The notes: generated from the letters alone by a model not told the origin. Positions 17,235-26,746 are shown, numbered from the stretch's first letter. The stretch: DNA of 64,000 nt from Paenibacillus flagellatus (GCF_003217775.1 NZ_QJVJ01000013.1:109678-173677), one strand, 5' to 3'. Translations and numbers: made by a program.

Positions 17235-18023
17235 ATGAAGTTACCCGTCCATGAACGATTCATTGAGAAGGCTGTGGAGTGTTTACGCCAAGATCGACGA
17301 TTTACAGGTCTGCTTGCGGGCGGCTCTATGGTGTACGGTGCAATGGATGAGTATAGCGATCTGGATTTGATCGTGGTCTACCGGGAAGAATTCCAAGGCG
17401 AGATCATGGAACAACGCCTTCGTATTGCGGAGAGTCTCGGCCACCTGCTGTCGGCATTTACCGGCGAGCACGTAGGCGAGCCCCGTTTGCTTATTTGTTT
17501 ATACGGACCCGAGCCGCTCCATGTCGATCTCAAATTCGTACAAGCGCGGGAGCTTGGATCCCGCATCGAAAATCCGCGCATTCTTTGGGAAAGAGGTTCC
17601 GATATTACAACGGTGCTGAACCAAACAACGCCGAAACCCCTTTGCCTTGATCCGCAATGGATCGAGGATCGCTTCTGGATCTGGATTCACTATGGAGCAA
17701 CGAAGCTGGGGAGAGGCGAGTTGTTCGAAATCATAGATCTTCTAACCTTTATGCGAAGCACCGTATTGGGGCCGCTGGTGCTCATTCGGAATGGACGGCA
17801 GCCGCGGGGAGTCCGAAGACTGGAGAAGTACGGTGCCGAAGCGCTGGAAGAGCTTAAAGAAACGGTTCCTTCCCACAGTTTTGAAAGCTGCTACCGGTCG
17901 TTAAAGATTACGATACAGATGTACCGACGTTTACGGCAAGATTCGGACCTGGTAAAGAAAGAGGAGGCGGAACGCGTCGCCGTCGAGTATCTAGACCGAA
18001 TATACGCAGCCGGCGAGCAATAA
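17235..18023 (+). CDS. Nucleotidyltransferase-domain protein (aminoglycoside adenylyltransferase-like)
   Basis: 262 aa. The N-terminal pol-beta-type nucleotidyltransferase motif GGSMVYGAMDEYSDLDLIVV (about 27-46) has the expected G-S and D-x-D metal ligands; a helical C-terminal half follows. Family members transfer nucleotides to small molecules such as aminoglycosides, but the substrate here is unknown. ATG 17235 follows AAGGAG by 8 nt; a GTG at 17226 overlaps the SD and was rejected. The base and codon use is less GC-rich than the neighbours, as is the downstream LysR remnant, which hints at transfer into this region. Confidence 0.78.
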   Translation: MKLPVHERFIEKAVECLRQDRRFTGLLAGGSMVYGAMDEYSDLDLIVVYREEFQGEIMEQRLRIAESLGHLLSAFTGEHVGEPRLLICLYGPEPLHVDLKFVQARELGSRIENPRILWERGSDITTVLNQTTPKPLCLDPQWIEDRFWIWIHYGATKLGRGELFEIIDLLTFMRSTVLGPLVLIRNGRQPRGVRRLEKYGAEALEELKETVPSHSFESCYRSLKITIQMYRRLRQDSDLVKKEEAERVAVEYLDRIYAAGEQ

Positions 18024-18118
18024 GAAGGGATTGATGTACACAACGAACAGTTGCCGCATTGCAGCTGCTCGGGTCGCAAGGAATGCGAGGCGGCCTTGGG
18101 CATTGGAGCTTCTTCAGC

Positions 18119-18484
18119 TTGAAATACTTCCGAACGGTAGCCCGATTGGAGCCTATGACCGAGGCTGCGGGGGAATTGTATATTACGCAATCCTCGTTGA
18201 GCAAGACGATTCAACGATTGGAAGAGGACTTGGGCGCCTCCTTATTCGACAGAAGCAGAAGCGGTCGCAAGTTTCGGCTCAACGAGTTCGGACATTGCTT
18301 TCTTCAGCGTGTGGAGAGGGCTTTGTTCGAATTGGAGGAAGGGCGACGGGAAATCGCCGACATGACCGGCGCCGGTCATGGTACGCCGGCATTGGCTGTC
18401 AACACGGCTTACATGCGCGAACAACAAGCTTCTGATGTACAACCCATCATAAGGAACATGCTGCATCGATTCAAACGCGTTTGA
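18119..18484 (+). pseudogene. Truncated LysR-family regulator (HTH only)
   Basis: The N-terminal LysR helix-turn-helix is clear (LKYFRTVARLEPMTEAAGEL, ITQSSLSKTIQRLEEDLGAS, LFDR), followed by the linker helix FLQRVERALFELEEGRREIA. After VNTAYM the sequence loses family similarity, and the frame ends after about 121 codons, while the family usually has about 300. The effector-binding domain is missing. The likely original start is TTG 18119 (GGAG at 18105). It may still encode a DNA-binding fragment but is most simply a 3'-deleted gene. Confidence 0.7.
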
Positions 18485-18486
18485 AT
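18469..18486. promoter_or_regulatory. Perfect 18-bp palindrome ATTCAAACGCGTTTGAAT
   Basis: Perfect dyad with central ACGCGT, overlapping the end of the truncated LysR frame and lying 178 bp before the alpha-mannosidase start. The form resembles LacI-type operators, so it may control the mannosidase. No such regulator is seen in the window. Confidence 0.5.
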
Positions 18487-18663
18487 TTATACAGCGATTG
18501 ACTGGAAGGAATACCGAAACGGTTGCGAATCGGTATCCCCGGTCTCCCGACGGGATCGATCTGTCAACCGTTCGCCATGCCGGGAGAAGCGGGCCTAAGC
18601 GGGGCATACTGAGAAGCGTATATGCCATTTTGCCGCAAAGGCGCGAAAGGTTGGAGAATGTTC

Positions 18664-21600
18664 ATGATAGTGGCCGAACCGAAAATCGCCAAGCAGCTGT
18701 CCGAGCTGAAGCCGCTGATCGTCCGGGAATCCCGGGAGTTGACCGCATTCCGCATGATCGAGCAAGACGTTCCCGGTGCGTACCGCCCCGATTTCGACGA
18801 TTCGGGCTGGCGCGATTTCCGCGTCGGGGACGAATGGGGCGGCTACGACGTAACGGCCTGGTTTCGCGGCATCGTCGAGGTGCCGGACGGCTGGAGCGGC
18901 GAGAAGGTCGCCCTGCAGCTGCGCGTCGGCCCCCGCGACGGCGGAGAATCCGCAGCCGAGGCGCTGCTGTACGCCGGCGGGGAGCCGCTGCAAGGCATTG
19001 ACGAGCATCACGAGGAGGCGTGGCTTCCGCCCAAGCTGCTCGCCGAAGGCCGGTTCCCGATTGCGATCAAGGCGTGGAGCGGCGTGCCGAACGTCCCGGA
19101 GCGGCGCCGCTTCCGGACCGCCCGGCTTGTCCGGATCGACGGTTCCGCCGAGCGGTTTTACTACATGGCGGATACGGTGTTGAAGGCGGTGGACGAGCTG
19201 GCGCCGGAAGACTTGAGAAGGACGCGGCTGCTTCGCCTGCTCGACGATTCGATCCGCAAGCTCGATTGGCGCCAGCCGCAGTCGAACGCGTTTTACGAAT
19301 CGGTCGGCGAGGCGCTCGCCTTCTTGTCGGACGGGCTCGCCGGCTTGGCCGAGACGAAGGAAATCCGGCCGAAGGTAATCGGCGTCGGCCATTCGCACAT
19401 CGACATGGCTTGGCTGTGGAGGCTTTCGCATACGAGGGAGAAGGCCGCACGCACGTTCTCGACCGTTCTTCATCTGATGAGCCAATATCCCGAATTCCGT
19501 TACCTGCACACGTCGCCGCAGCTGTACCGGTATTTGAAGGAGGATTACCCGGAGCTGTTCGCCAAGGTGAGGGAAAAGATCGCTTCCGGCGAATGGGAAA
19601 TATCCGGCGCCATGTGGGTCGAGCCGGATACGAACGTGCCGAACGGCGAGTCGCTCATCCGCCACATTTTGCTGGGCAAAGCGTTTATCCGCGACGAGTT
19701 CGGACAGGAGACGAACCTCGTCCGGCTGCCGGACGTCTCCGGCCATACGTGGGCGCTGCCGCAAATCGTCCGCAAAAGCGGCATCGAGCGGCTGTTGACG
19801 TCGAAGACGAGCCGGAGCTCGTTCAACCGGTTTCCGTACGACACGTTCGTCTGGAGAGGCATCGACGGAACCGAGCTGCTGACCCACTTCGTCACGACGC
19901 CGGAGGAAGGGGGCTCCTGCTCCACGTACAACGGCAGTGTCGACCCGCGTTCGGTCAAGGGGCTCTGGGACGAGTACCGGCAAAAGGACGTCAACGAGGA
20001 GCTGCTGCTCCCGTTCGGCTGGGGAGACGGCGTCGGCGGGCCGACGAAGGACATGCTCGAGGCGGGCCGGGCGCTCGCAAGCATCCCCGGCCTGCCGCAG
20101 TTCGAGTTCGGCAAGGCGGAGCCGTTTTTCGACCGGCTCGCGAAGCGGCTCGAGAACGCGGAGCTGCCCGTCTGGGACGGCGAGCTGTACCTCGAATCCC
20201 GTCGCGGCACCTATACGTCGCACGGCTGGATCAAGCGGGCGAACCGGAAGGCGGAGACGCTGTATCACCACGCCGAATGGTTCAACGTCGTGGCCGATTT
20301 GCTGACGGGCGGAGACGGGTACCCCGCCGAGGCGCTGCGGAAAGGGTGGGAGCTGCTTCTCCTGAACCAGTTTCACGACATTTTGCCGGGCACGTCGCTC
20401 CGGCAAGTGTACGAGGACGCCCGCGAGCATTTTCGCGAAATCGCCGATATCGGGGAGAAGGCGTTGGATCGCGCCGAGCGCGCCTTGCTCGGCAAGCTCG
20501 GGCTGGAGCGGGACAGCGTCGTCGTGTTCAACAGCTTGTCCTGGGAGCGGAGAGGTGTCGTCGAGCTGCCGCTGACCGAGGCGGTCAACGGCAAGACGAT
20601 CCTCGGTTCGGACGGCTCGCCGGCCCGCACGCAAATCGTCGAGGAGGACGGCGGCGAGCTGCTGCTCGTCGAAGTGGAGGACGTGCCCGCGATGGGCTAC
20701 GCCGCTTACGCGCTCGTGGCGAGACCGCTGCCCGACGTGCCGTCCGGCTCCGCCGAAGGTGACGACCGGGGCGGCGGTAGAGGCGATAACGAGCTGAACG
20801 TGAGCCGCGATTCGCTCGAAAACGCGTTTTTCCGCATCCGTCTGAACGAACAGGGCCAAATCGAATCGCTGTACGACAAGAGAGCGCGGCGCGAGGTGTT
20901 GGCCGAAGATCGGCCGGGCAACGTGCTGCAGACGTTCGAGGATCGGCCGCTGCGGTTCGACGCGGGGGATATCGACATCGATTACCGCGAGAAAATGACC
21001 GAGATCGGAAAGCTCGCGGAAGCGGTCGTCGAGGAGGAAGGGCCGGTGCGCGGCGTCCTTCGGCTCGTCTGGACGTTCGGCGATTCGCGCATCGTGCAGC
21101 GGCTGACCGTGTACCGCTCTGTCCCGCGCATCGATTTTCGCACCGAGGTCGACTGGCGGGAGAAGCGGACGCTGCTGAAGGCCGCATTCCCGGTCGACAT
21201 CCGGGCGACCCGGGCGACGTACGACATCCAGTTCGGCGCCATCGAGCGCCCGACGCATTGGAATACGAGCGGGGATAGGGCGCGCTTCGAAGTATGCGCC
21301 CACAAGTGGGCCGACTTGTCCGAGGGCGGCTACGGCGTCAGCCTGCTGAACGACTGCAAGTACGGCTACGACGTCAAGGACGGCGTCATGCGCCTGACGC
21401 TCATCAAGTCGCCCGTCCTTCCGGATGAGACGGCCGATCAGGGGCGCCATACGTTCACGTACAGCCTGTACCCGCACTTCGGGGATTGGCGGTACGGCCA
21501 GACGCCGCGCGCGGCTTACGACTTGAACGTGCCCCTGCAGGCGGCCGTCGCCGGACCGGGCAGCGGGGCGCTGCCGTACGCGTACAGCTTCGTATCCGTC

Positions 21601-21846
21601 GACGCCGACCACGTCTTCGTCGAGACGGTGAAGCAGGCGGAGGCCGGCGACTGCGCGATCGTGCGCGTCTACGAGGCGATGCAGTGCCGCAACGGGGCGG
21701 TAACGCTCCGGTTCGGCCAAAATATCCGCAAGGCGGCCGAATGCAATTTGGTCGAGGAGGGCGAGGAGCAGGTCGAATTCGCCGGCGCCGAGCTGACGTT
21801 CCCGATCCGGCCGTACGAGATCAAGACGTTCAAAGTCTGGTTCTGA
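18664..21846 (+). CDS. Alpha-mannosidase, glycoside hydrolase family 38
   Basis: 1060 aa, normal for the large bacterial GH38 class. It cleaves alpha-mannosyl linkages, probably in the cytosol, since no signal peptide is seen. An N-terminal beta domain (about 1-235) is followed by the catalytic barrel starting at KVIGVGHSHIDMAWLW, whose H-x-D binds zinc. The nucleophile Asp is D357 in RLPDVSGHTWALPQI. FNQFHDILPG-like text (LLLNQFHDILPGTSLRQVYE) marks the three-helix bundle, followed by the C-terminal beta domains. ATG 18664 was chosen because GGAG lies 7 nt before it. Single gene; a perfect palindrome at 18469 may be its operator. It may recycle mannosyl glycans, which fits the mannose cluster at 47681 only loosely. 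Confidence 0.92.
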   Translation: MIVAEPKIAKQLSELKPLIVRESRELTAFRMIEQDVPGAYRPDFDDSGWRDFRVGDEWGGYDVTAWFRGIVEVPDGWSGEKVALQLRVGPRDGGESAAEALLYAGGEPLQGIDEHHEEAWLPPKLLAEGRFPIAIKAWSGVPNVPERRRFRTARLVRIDGSAERFYYMADTVLKAVDELAPEDLRRTRLLRLLDDSIRKLDWRQPQSNAFYESVGEALAFLSDGLAGLAETKEIRPKVIGVGHSHIDMAWLWRLSHTREKAARTFSTVLHLMSQYPEFRYLHTSPQLYRYLKEDYPELFAKVREKIASGEWEISGAMWVEPDTNVPNGESLIRHILLGKAFIRDEFGQETNLVRLPDVSGHTWALPQIVRKSGIERLLTSKTSRSSFNRFPYDTFVWRGIDGTELLTHFVTTPEEGGSCSTYNGSVDPRSVKGLWDEYRQKDVNEELLLPFGWGDGVGGPTKDMLEAGRALASIPGLPQFEFGKAEPFFDRLAKRLENAELPVWDGELYLESRRGTYTSHGWIKRANRKAETLYHHAEWFNVVADLLTGGDGYPAEALRKGWELLLLNQFHDILPGTSLRQVYEDAREHFREIADIGEKALDRAERALLGKLGLERDSVVVFNSLSWERRGVVELPLTEAVNGKTILGSDGSPARTQIVEEDGGELLLVEVEDVPAMGYAAYALVARPLPDVPSGSAEGDDRGGGRGDNELNVSRDSLENAFFRIRLNEQGQIESLYDKRARREVLAEDRPGNVLQTFEDRPLRFDAGDIDIDYREKMTEIGKLAEAVVEEEGPVRGVLRLVWTFGDSRIVQRLTVYRSVPRIDFRTEVDWREKRTLLKAAFPVDIRATRATYDIQFGAIERPTHWNTSGDRARFEVCAHKWADLSEGGYGVSLLNDCKYGYDVKDGVMRLTLIKSPVLPDETADQGRHTFTYSLYPHFGDWRYGQTPRAAYDLNVPLQAAVAGPGSGALPYAYSFVSVDADHVFVETVKQAEAGDCAIVRVYEAMQCRNGAVTLRFGQNIRKAAECNLVEEGEEQVEFAGAELTFPIRPYEIKTFKVWF

Positions 21847-21860
21847 CCGCGGCGAATAAG

Positions 21861-21892
21861 TTCATATTCAGTTCATAGAACCCGGTTATAGT
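21861..21892 (+). promoter_or_regulatory. Promoter with two 11-bp-phased TTCAT boxes and TATAGT
   Basis: AGTTCATATTC and AGTTCATAGAA are direct repeats in 11-bp register (TTCAT at 21861 and 21872). TATAGT at 21887 lies exactly 15 bp from the last box. This is the same geometry as the promoters at 1080, 1208 and 7487, with a different box sequence. It drives the MFS exporter and perhaps the following two-component genes, whose regulator is the obvious candidate binder. Confidence 0.62.
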
Positions 21893-21934
21893 GTTCCCAT
21901 CGACCTTAAGGAAGAAGAAGGAGTGGGAACGATT

Positions 21935-23545
21935 ATGACCAATGCAAAACCGAAAGTCGGTCTCGTCTTGACCGGCCTGCTGCTGGGGATGCTGCTCGGG
22001 GCGCTCGATCAGACGATTATGGCGACCGCGATGCCGACCGTCATCCAGCAGCTGGGGGGCTTGTCGCTGTACAGCTGGGTGTTCTCGGTCTATATGCTCG
22101 CCTCGACGACGAGCATGCCGATCTTCGGCAAGCTGGCCGACCTATACGGGCGGCGCCGCATCTATATCGTCGGCATGGCGCTGTTCATCGGCGGGTCCGC
22201 CTTATGCGGGCTCGCGACGAACATGACCGAGCTGATCGTCTTCCGCGGCATCCAGGGCATCGGCGCGGGCGCCTTGATGCCGCTCGCGATTACGATTCTC
22301 GCCGACATCATGCCGCCCGAGCGTCGCGCCAAAATGCAAGGGATATTCGGCGCCGTCTTCGCGCTATCGAGCATCGTCGGCCCGGCGGCGGGCGGCTTTA
22401 TCGTCGACCGTCTGAGCTGGAATTGGATATTTTACGTGAACCTCCCTATCGGCCTCGCCGCCATCGGCATCATCGCCGTCGCGCTGAAAGAGAATCGGAC
22501 GGCCGGCAAACGCTCGATCGATTGGCTCGGCGCCGTCCTGCTCAGCGGCTCGATCGTCTCGATCCTGCTCGCGCTCGTCTTCGGAGGCGGTACGGGCGAG
22601 GCGTCCACGAGCTACGGCTGGGGCTCCATGCCGGTGCTCGGCCTGTTCGCCGCCGGCGCGGCGCTGCTCGCCCTGTTCCTCTGGGCGGAGACAAAGGCGA
22701 AGGAGCCGATTTTGCCGCTCGACATGTTCCGCAACCGCGTCATTACCGTTTCGTACGCGGCCGGCTTCCTGATGAACGCGGCGATGTTCGGCGCGATTAC
22801 GTACATCCCGCTTTACGTGCAGGGCGTCATCGGCGTCAGCGCCTCGCTCGCCGGCTACATTCTGACGCCGCTCATGCTGTCGGTCGTCGTCTCCTCGATC
22901 GTGTCGGGCCGGCTGCTGGCGAAGGTGCCGTTCCGCGTCTTGATCGCCGGCGGGTTCGCGATCATGGCCGTCGGCTTCTGGCTCATGTCGACGATGGACG
23001 TCGATACGACGAAGACGACGGTCGTGCTGTACATGATCGTGGCGGGACTCGGGATGGGACCGCTCTTGCCCGCGATCAATACCGCCGCTCAGGAAGCGGC
23101 CGACAGCCGGATGCGCGGCGTCGTCACCTCGTCCGTCCAATTTTTCCGTTCGATCGGTGGGACGATCGGCGTCAGCGTTCTCGGCGCCCTTTTGTCGGAC
23201 CGGCTGAACGACGGCTTATCCGGGCTCGGCGCGAAGCTTGCGCACATTCCGGCCGACAAGCTCGCCCACATGGCGAACCCCCGCCTGCTGACCGACAAGG
23301 CGGCGATGGCGGCGCTTCCGCACGAGGTCGTCGCGGAGCTGCAGCGTTTGTTCACGGGTGCCGTCACCGGGCTGTTCCTGGCCGGCGCGGTTATCGTCGC
23401 GATCGGCATCGTCGTCAGCTTCTTCATGGGCAACGCCAAGCTGTCGCGGGAACGGCACGCGGAGCGAGGCTCCGTTCCGGGCGCCTCGCCGGGATCGGCG
23501 GTCCGCGAGCCGGACGTCGCGGCGAAGAGCGCGGAGCTCGTCTGA
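21935..23545 (+). CDS. DHA2-family drug:proton antiporter (EmrB/QacA type)
   Basis: 536 aa, fourteen predicted transmembrane helices. Motif A GKLADLYGRRRIY and motif C-like GALDQTIMATAMPTVIQQLG are clear, with ADIMPPERRAKMQGIFGAVF typical of EmrB/QacA proteins. It exports drugs or other amphiphiles using the proton gradient. ATG 21935 lies 11 nt after AGAAGGAG. It is followed after 50 nt by a response regulator and kinase, and its promoter has regulator-like direct repeats, so it is probably the output of that system. Confidence 0.92.
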   Translation: MTNAKPKVGLVLTGLLLGMLLGALDQTIMATAMPTVIQQLGGLSLYSWVFSVYMLASTTSMPIFGKLADLYGRRRIYIVGMALFIGGSALCGLATNMTELIVFRGIQGIGAGALMPLAITILADIMPPERRAKMQGIFGAVFALSSIVGPAAGGFIVDRLSWNWIFYVNLPIGLAAIGIIAVALKENRTAGKRSIDWLGAVLLSGSIVSILLALVFGGGTGEASTSYGWGSMPVLGLFAAGAALLALFLWAETKAKEPILPLDMFRNRVITVSYAAGFLMNAAMFGAITYIPLYVQGVIGVSASLAGYILTPLMLSVVVSSIVSGRLLAKVPFRVLIAGGFAIMAVGFWLMSTMDVDTTKTTVVLYMIVAGLGMGPLLPAINTAAQEAADSRMRGVVTSSVQFFRSIGGTIGVSVLGALLSDRLNDGLSGLGAKLAHIPADKLAHMANPRLLTDKAAMAALPHEVVAELQRLFTGAVTGLFLAGAVIVAIGIVVSFFMGNAKLSRERHAERGSVPGASPGSAVREPDVAAKSAELV

Positions 23546-23595
23546 GCGAGAAGCATGGTGTATGCTAGAGGAAAACGGAGGAGGGGGCGAAGGCG

Positions 23596-24270
23596 ATGAC
23601 CAAGCTGCTGATCGTCGACGACGACCCGCATATTCGCGAGCTGGTTAAGCTGTTTTTGGAGCGGGAGGGGTTCGAGGTCGCGGAGGCGTCCGACGGCAAC
23701 GAAGCGCTTGCCGTGATGGCGTCGGCGCCGGTGGAGATGGTCGTGCTCGACGTCATGATGCCGAACATGGACGGCTGGGAGCTGTGCCGGGAGCTGAGGG
23801 AGCATTACGACCTCCCTCTGCTCATGCTGACGGCCAAAGGGGAAACGGCGCATAAAGTGAAGGGGTTCGAGCTGGGTACGGACGATTACCTCGTCAAGCC
23901 GTTCGAGCCGGCCGAGCTGATCGTCCGCGTCAAGGCGCTGCTCAAACGGTATCGCATCGCGACGTCCCAGACGGTTCAGGTGGGCGAGCTGTCGCTCAAC
24001 CGGAAAACGTACGAGACGGTCGTCGGGGGCCGTGCGGTGACGCTGCCGCTGAAGGAGTTCGAGCTGCTGTTCAAGCTGGCGAGCTATCCGGGCAAAACGT
24101 TTTCGCGCGACCAGCTGATCGAGCAAATATGGGGGTTCGATTACGAGGGCGACGAACGGACCGTCGACGTTCACGTCAAGCGGCTGCGGGAACGGTTTCC
24201 CGAAGAACGCCATTCGTTCAAAATCAGCACGATCCGCGGACTCGGCTATCGGCTGGAGACGACGCCATGA
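23596..24270 (+). CDS. OmpR/PhoB-family response regulator (HssR-like)
   Basis: 224 aa. Receiver with D8-D9-D10, phosphoacceptor D52 (VVLDVMMPNMDGWELC) and LVKPFEPAELIVRV; winged helix with TLPLKEFELLFKLASYPGKT and DERTVDVHVKRLRERF. The compact size and this pattern resemble HssR-type regulators, but no heme-exporter genes are present. A GGAGGAGGGGG SD precedes the ATG. It overlaps the kinase gene by 4 nt. The exporter upstream and its phased promoter boxes are its likely target. Confidence 0.92.
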   Translation: MTKLLIVDDDPHIRELVKLFLEREGFEVAEASDGNEALAVMASAPVEMVVLDVMMPNMDGWELCRELREHYDLPLLMLTAKGETAHKVKGFELGTDDYLVKPFEPAELIVRVKALLKRYRIATSQTVQVGELSLNRKTYETVVGGRAVTLPLKEFELLFKLASYPGKTFSRDQLIEQIWGFDYEGDERTVDVHVKRLRERFPEERHSFKISTIRGLGYRLETTP

Positions 24271-25787
24271 AGCGGGGGCCGGAGTTCGACCATGGCGGAA
24301 GCCCGCCCGCCGGCGTGAAATTGATGCAGAAGCCGCCGCTATCCAAAGTCGCGCAAGCGATCCTGCTCCTGTTCCTCGTCTTTTACGGAATGTGGACGGT
24401 CGCCTACGCGGCTTCTTCGCTCATCCATAGCCGCGCGGACAAAGAGGCGCTGTGGGGCGCCTTGCTCGAGGAGCTCGATACGCTTTCCGCCGTCCGGGAG
24501 GAAACCGGGGGAGAAGCCGGACCGTGGGCGGACCGGCTCGCCCGCACGATGGGCATTCGCGCGGGCTGGCTCGATCCGCAAGGCGCCGGACGATGGTACG
24601 GCGAGGAGCCTTCGCCGTTGTCGGAAGGCATAGGCGCCGCCGAGCTGGAACGCGTCTATACGGGAGACACGGTCCGCAAGCTGGAGAGGCCGAACCCGTT
24701 CCGCAGCGGCATCGCGACAGTCGGCCGATCCGTACCGATCGGGCAGGGCGGCGCGAGAGCGGCGCTATTCGTTCAGGCGGAAGCGCCCGGCTTGTTCCAC
24801 GGCTTCGTGAAACAGCTGACGCCGCTATTCCTCATCAACGCGATGCTGCTGCTGATCGGCATCCTCGCCTTCATTCACGGCACCCCGCACCGGATCCGAT
24901 TATGGACGACGGTCTTCGGCGCTCTGAACCGGATCGCGAAGGGGGACTACAACGTGACGATCGACATCGAATCGATGCAGGGCCGCAAGCCGAGCCGTCG
25001 TTTCCGCCGGGGCGGGAAGGGCGGGGGGCAGCGGAACGACTTCATTCAGCTGACCGAAACGATCAACGACATGGCGGCCGGCTTGAAACGGATCGAGCGG
25101 ATGCGCCAGGAGTTCGTCTCGAACGTCTCGCACGAAATCCAGTCGCCGCTCACCTCGATCGGCGGCTTCGCGCGGGCGCTGCGAAGCGGCAGCCTGACCG
25201 ACGAGGAACGGGAGCGGTATTTGTCCATCATCGAGACGGAGACGGGACGGCTGTCCAAGCTGAGCGACAACCTGCTCAAGCTGACGTCGCTCGATTCCGA
25301 ACGGCATCCGTTCGAGCCGAAGCGGTACCGGCTCGACAAGCAGCTGCGCCGCGTCGTGCTGGCGTGCGAGCCGCAATGGGATGCCAAGCGGCTCGAGATG
25401 GACGTCGAGCTTCAGCCGACGGAAATCGCCGCCGACGAAGATTTGATGAGCCAAGTATGGACGAACGTGCTGCACAACGCGATCAAGTTCACCCCGGAAG
25501 GCGGAACGATTCGCGTCCGGGTCGGGAGCGGTCAGGGAGAAGCGGTCGTCGCCGTAACCGATACGGGCGTCGGGATGGCCGAGGAGGATCGGCTGCATGC
25601 GTTCGAACGGTTTTACAAAGCCGACAAGTCGCGCAACCGGTCGGCGGGCGGAAGCGGCCTCGGACTGGCGATCGCGAAGAAGATCGTCGACATGCACGGC
25701 GGGGCGATCCGGTTGGACAGCAAACCGGGAGAAGGGACGACCGTCACCGTGGCGCTTCCTTTCTGGGATCGGCAAGCGAGCGGCTGA
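24267..25787 (+). CDS. Sensor histidine kinase (HssS-like)
   Basis: 506 aa. Two membrane helices (about 28-52 and 184-204) flank an extracellular sensor of about 130 residues. A HAMP-like segment contains ALNRIAKGDYNVTI and a basic Arg/Gly-rich insert (about 239-256). H289 in SNVSHEIQSPLTSIGGFARA is the phospho-acceptor; DTGVGMAEED and GGSGLGLAIAKKIV are the ATP-binding boxes. The ATG overlaps the regulator stop (ATGA). Gene order exporter-regulator-kinase suggests a drug- or envelope-stress-sensing unit. Confidence 0.92.
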   Translation: MKRGPEFDHGGSPPAGVKLMQKPPLSKVAQAILLLFLVFYGMWTVAYAASSLIHSRADKEALWGALLEELDTLSAVREETGGEAGPWADRLARTMGIRAGWLDPQGAGRWYGEEPSPLSEGIGAAELERVYTGDTVRKLERPNPFRSGIATVGRSVPIGQGGARAALFVQAEAPGLFHGFVKQLTPLFLINAMLLLIGILAFIHGTPHRIRLWTTVFGALNRIAKGDYNVTIDIESMQGRKPSRRFRRGGKGGGQRNDFIQLTETINDMAAGLKRIERMRQEFVSNVSHEIQSPLTSIGGFARALRSGSLTDEERERYLSIIETETGRLSKLSDNLLKLTSLDSERHPFEPKRYRLDKQLRRVVLACEPQWDAKRLEMDVELQPTEIAADEDLMSQVWTNVLHNAIKFTPEGGTIRVRVGSGQGEAVVAVTDTGVGMAEEDRLHAFERFYKADKSRNRSAGGSGLGLAIAKKIVDMHGGAIRLDSKPGEGTTVTVALPFWDRQASG

Positions 25788-25894
25788 CGCCGATAGCGGC
25801 TTTCGCAAACCGCGCTTCGCGGGCGTCCCCCGACGATATCGTGCGTCTGTATGAAAGATGCCCGTATATGGCAATCTAAAATGCGGAGAACCGT

Positions 25895-25922
25895 TTGCAA
25901 TTCAGACGGCTCATGATAAAAT
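25895..25922 (+). promoter_or_regulatory. SigA-type promoter of the MpsC gene
   Basis: TTGCAA, 16-bp spacer, TAAAAT, 54 bp before the start codon of the first MpsC gene. Confidence 0.5.
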
Positions 25923-25976
25923 GAGGGGGATCGACGATTGGAAGTCGTCGGTTTTAGCCCCGCGGGGGAACGAAGC

Positions 25977-26702
25977 ATGGACGCGCAAGCGGATATGAAG
26001 GCGGAGCCGATTCATCGGCGGCTCCAGTATATAAGCAGCTATACGGGCAAGCTTTTACGGCAAAAGTTCGGGCGCGGACCCGAAGCTTGCTTCGCTTTTG
26101 CGGGAGGCCCGTTCCTTCTTATCGAAATCGGCGGCTTCGTAACGCCGATGGAGGAAGCGCTCTTCCGTCAAGGGCAGTCGATCGCCGTCGACACGGTTCG
26201 CCAAGCGATCATGACCGGTATTCTGGAAGAGCTGAAAGGCGTTATTCAATCGATGCTGGAACTGGAAGTTCGGATGATGTTCCACGATTGGAATTTTCCG
26301 AACAACTCCGGGCTGATCGCCGCCGCTCTCGATCGGGAGCTGCCGACCGAGGCGCCGAAGACGCCGTCCTTCGAGCCGGACTACCGGTTGGTCGAGCACG
26401 AAGTGAGCCGGCTGAGCGCGCTCGTCCAGAAAGTTCCGGAAGAAGTGCGCACGTATCGGATCAATGAACGGTTTTGCGTCGTCATTCGCAGAGGGATTCT
26501 GGTCCCGATCGAGAAGGCGCTGATCGCCAAAGGCTACGAGCAAGAGCTGCTGAATACGAAGGACGATTTGGAGAAGACCTACTTTCACCGGGATGGGACG
26601 TTTTCAGACCTTTTCCGCGCGCCGGTGGCCGACATTTTTCTCGACTGGTCGTTTCCGAACGATCTCGGGTTCATCTGTTTCGTACTTGAATCTCGAAGGT
26701 AA
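25977..26702 (+). CDS. MpsC/DUF2294 family protein, copy 1
   Basis: 241 aa, soluble, two similar halves. One half contains YTGKLLRQKFGRGPEACFAF and FHDWNFPNNSGLIAAAL; the other contains IVRR-like RINERFCVVIRRGILVPIEK and FLDWSFPNDLGFICFV. The duplicated '(M/F)DW.F.ND.G' motif is the DUF2294 signature. Pfam links the family to the MpsABC membrane-potential system, but its biochemical role is not established. ATG 25977 is chosen because GGGGGAA precedes it by 7 nt. A sensor kinase and a second DUF2294 gene follow. Confidence 0.75.
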   Translation: MDAQADMKAEPIHRRLQYISSYTGKLLRQKFGRGPEACFAFAGGPFLLIEIGGFVTPMEEALFRQGQSIAVDTVRQAIMTGILEELKGVIQSMLELEVRMMFHDWNFPNNSGLIAAALDRELPTEAPKTPSFEPDYRLVEHEVSRLSALVQKVPEEVRTYRINERFCVVIRRGILVPIEKALIAKGYEQELLNTKDDLEKTYFHRDGTFSDLFRAPVADIFLDWSFPNDLGFICFVLESRR

Positions 26703-26746
26703 ATGTGTGAATTTATTGCGCTTCGCAAATAAACGTCACTTACATG

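Noticed and set aside
17000..18500. Integrated mobile element or resistance cassette around the nucleotidyltransferase
   Set aside because: Base composition differs, but no integrase, transposase, inverted ends or attachment repeats are visible.
18595..21720. Long open frame on the minus strand opposite the alpha-mannosidase
   Set aside because: It is Arg/Pro/Ala-rich and lacks any domain, a typical product of GC-rich codon bias opposite a real gene with full GH38 motifs.
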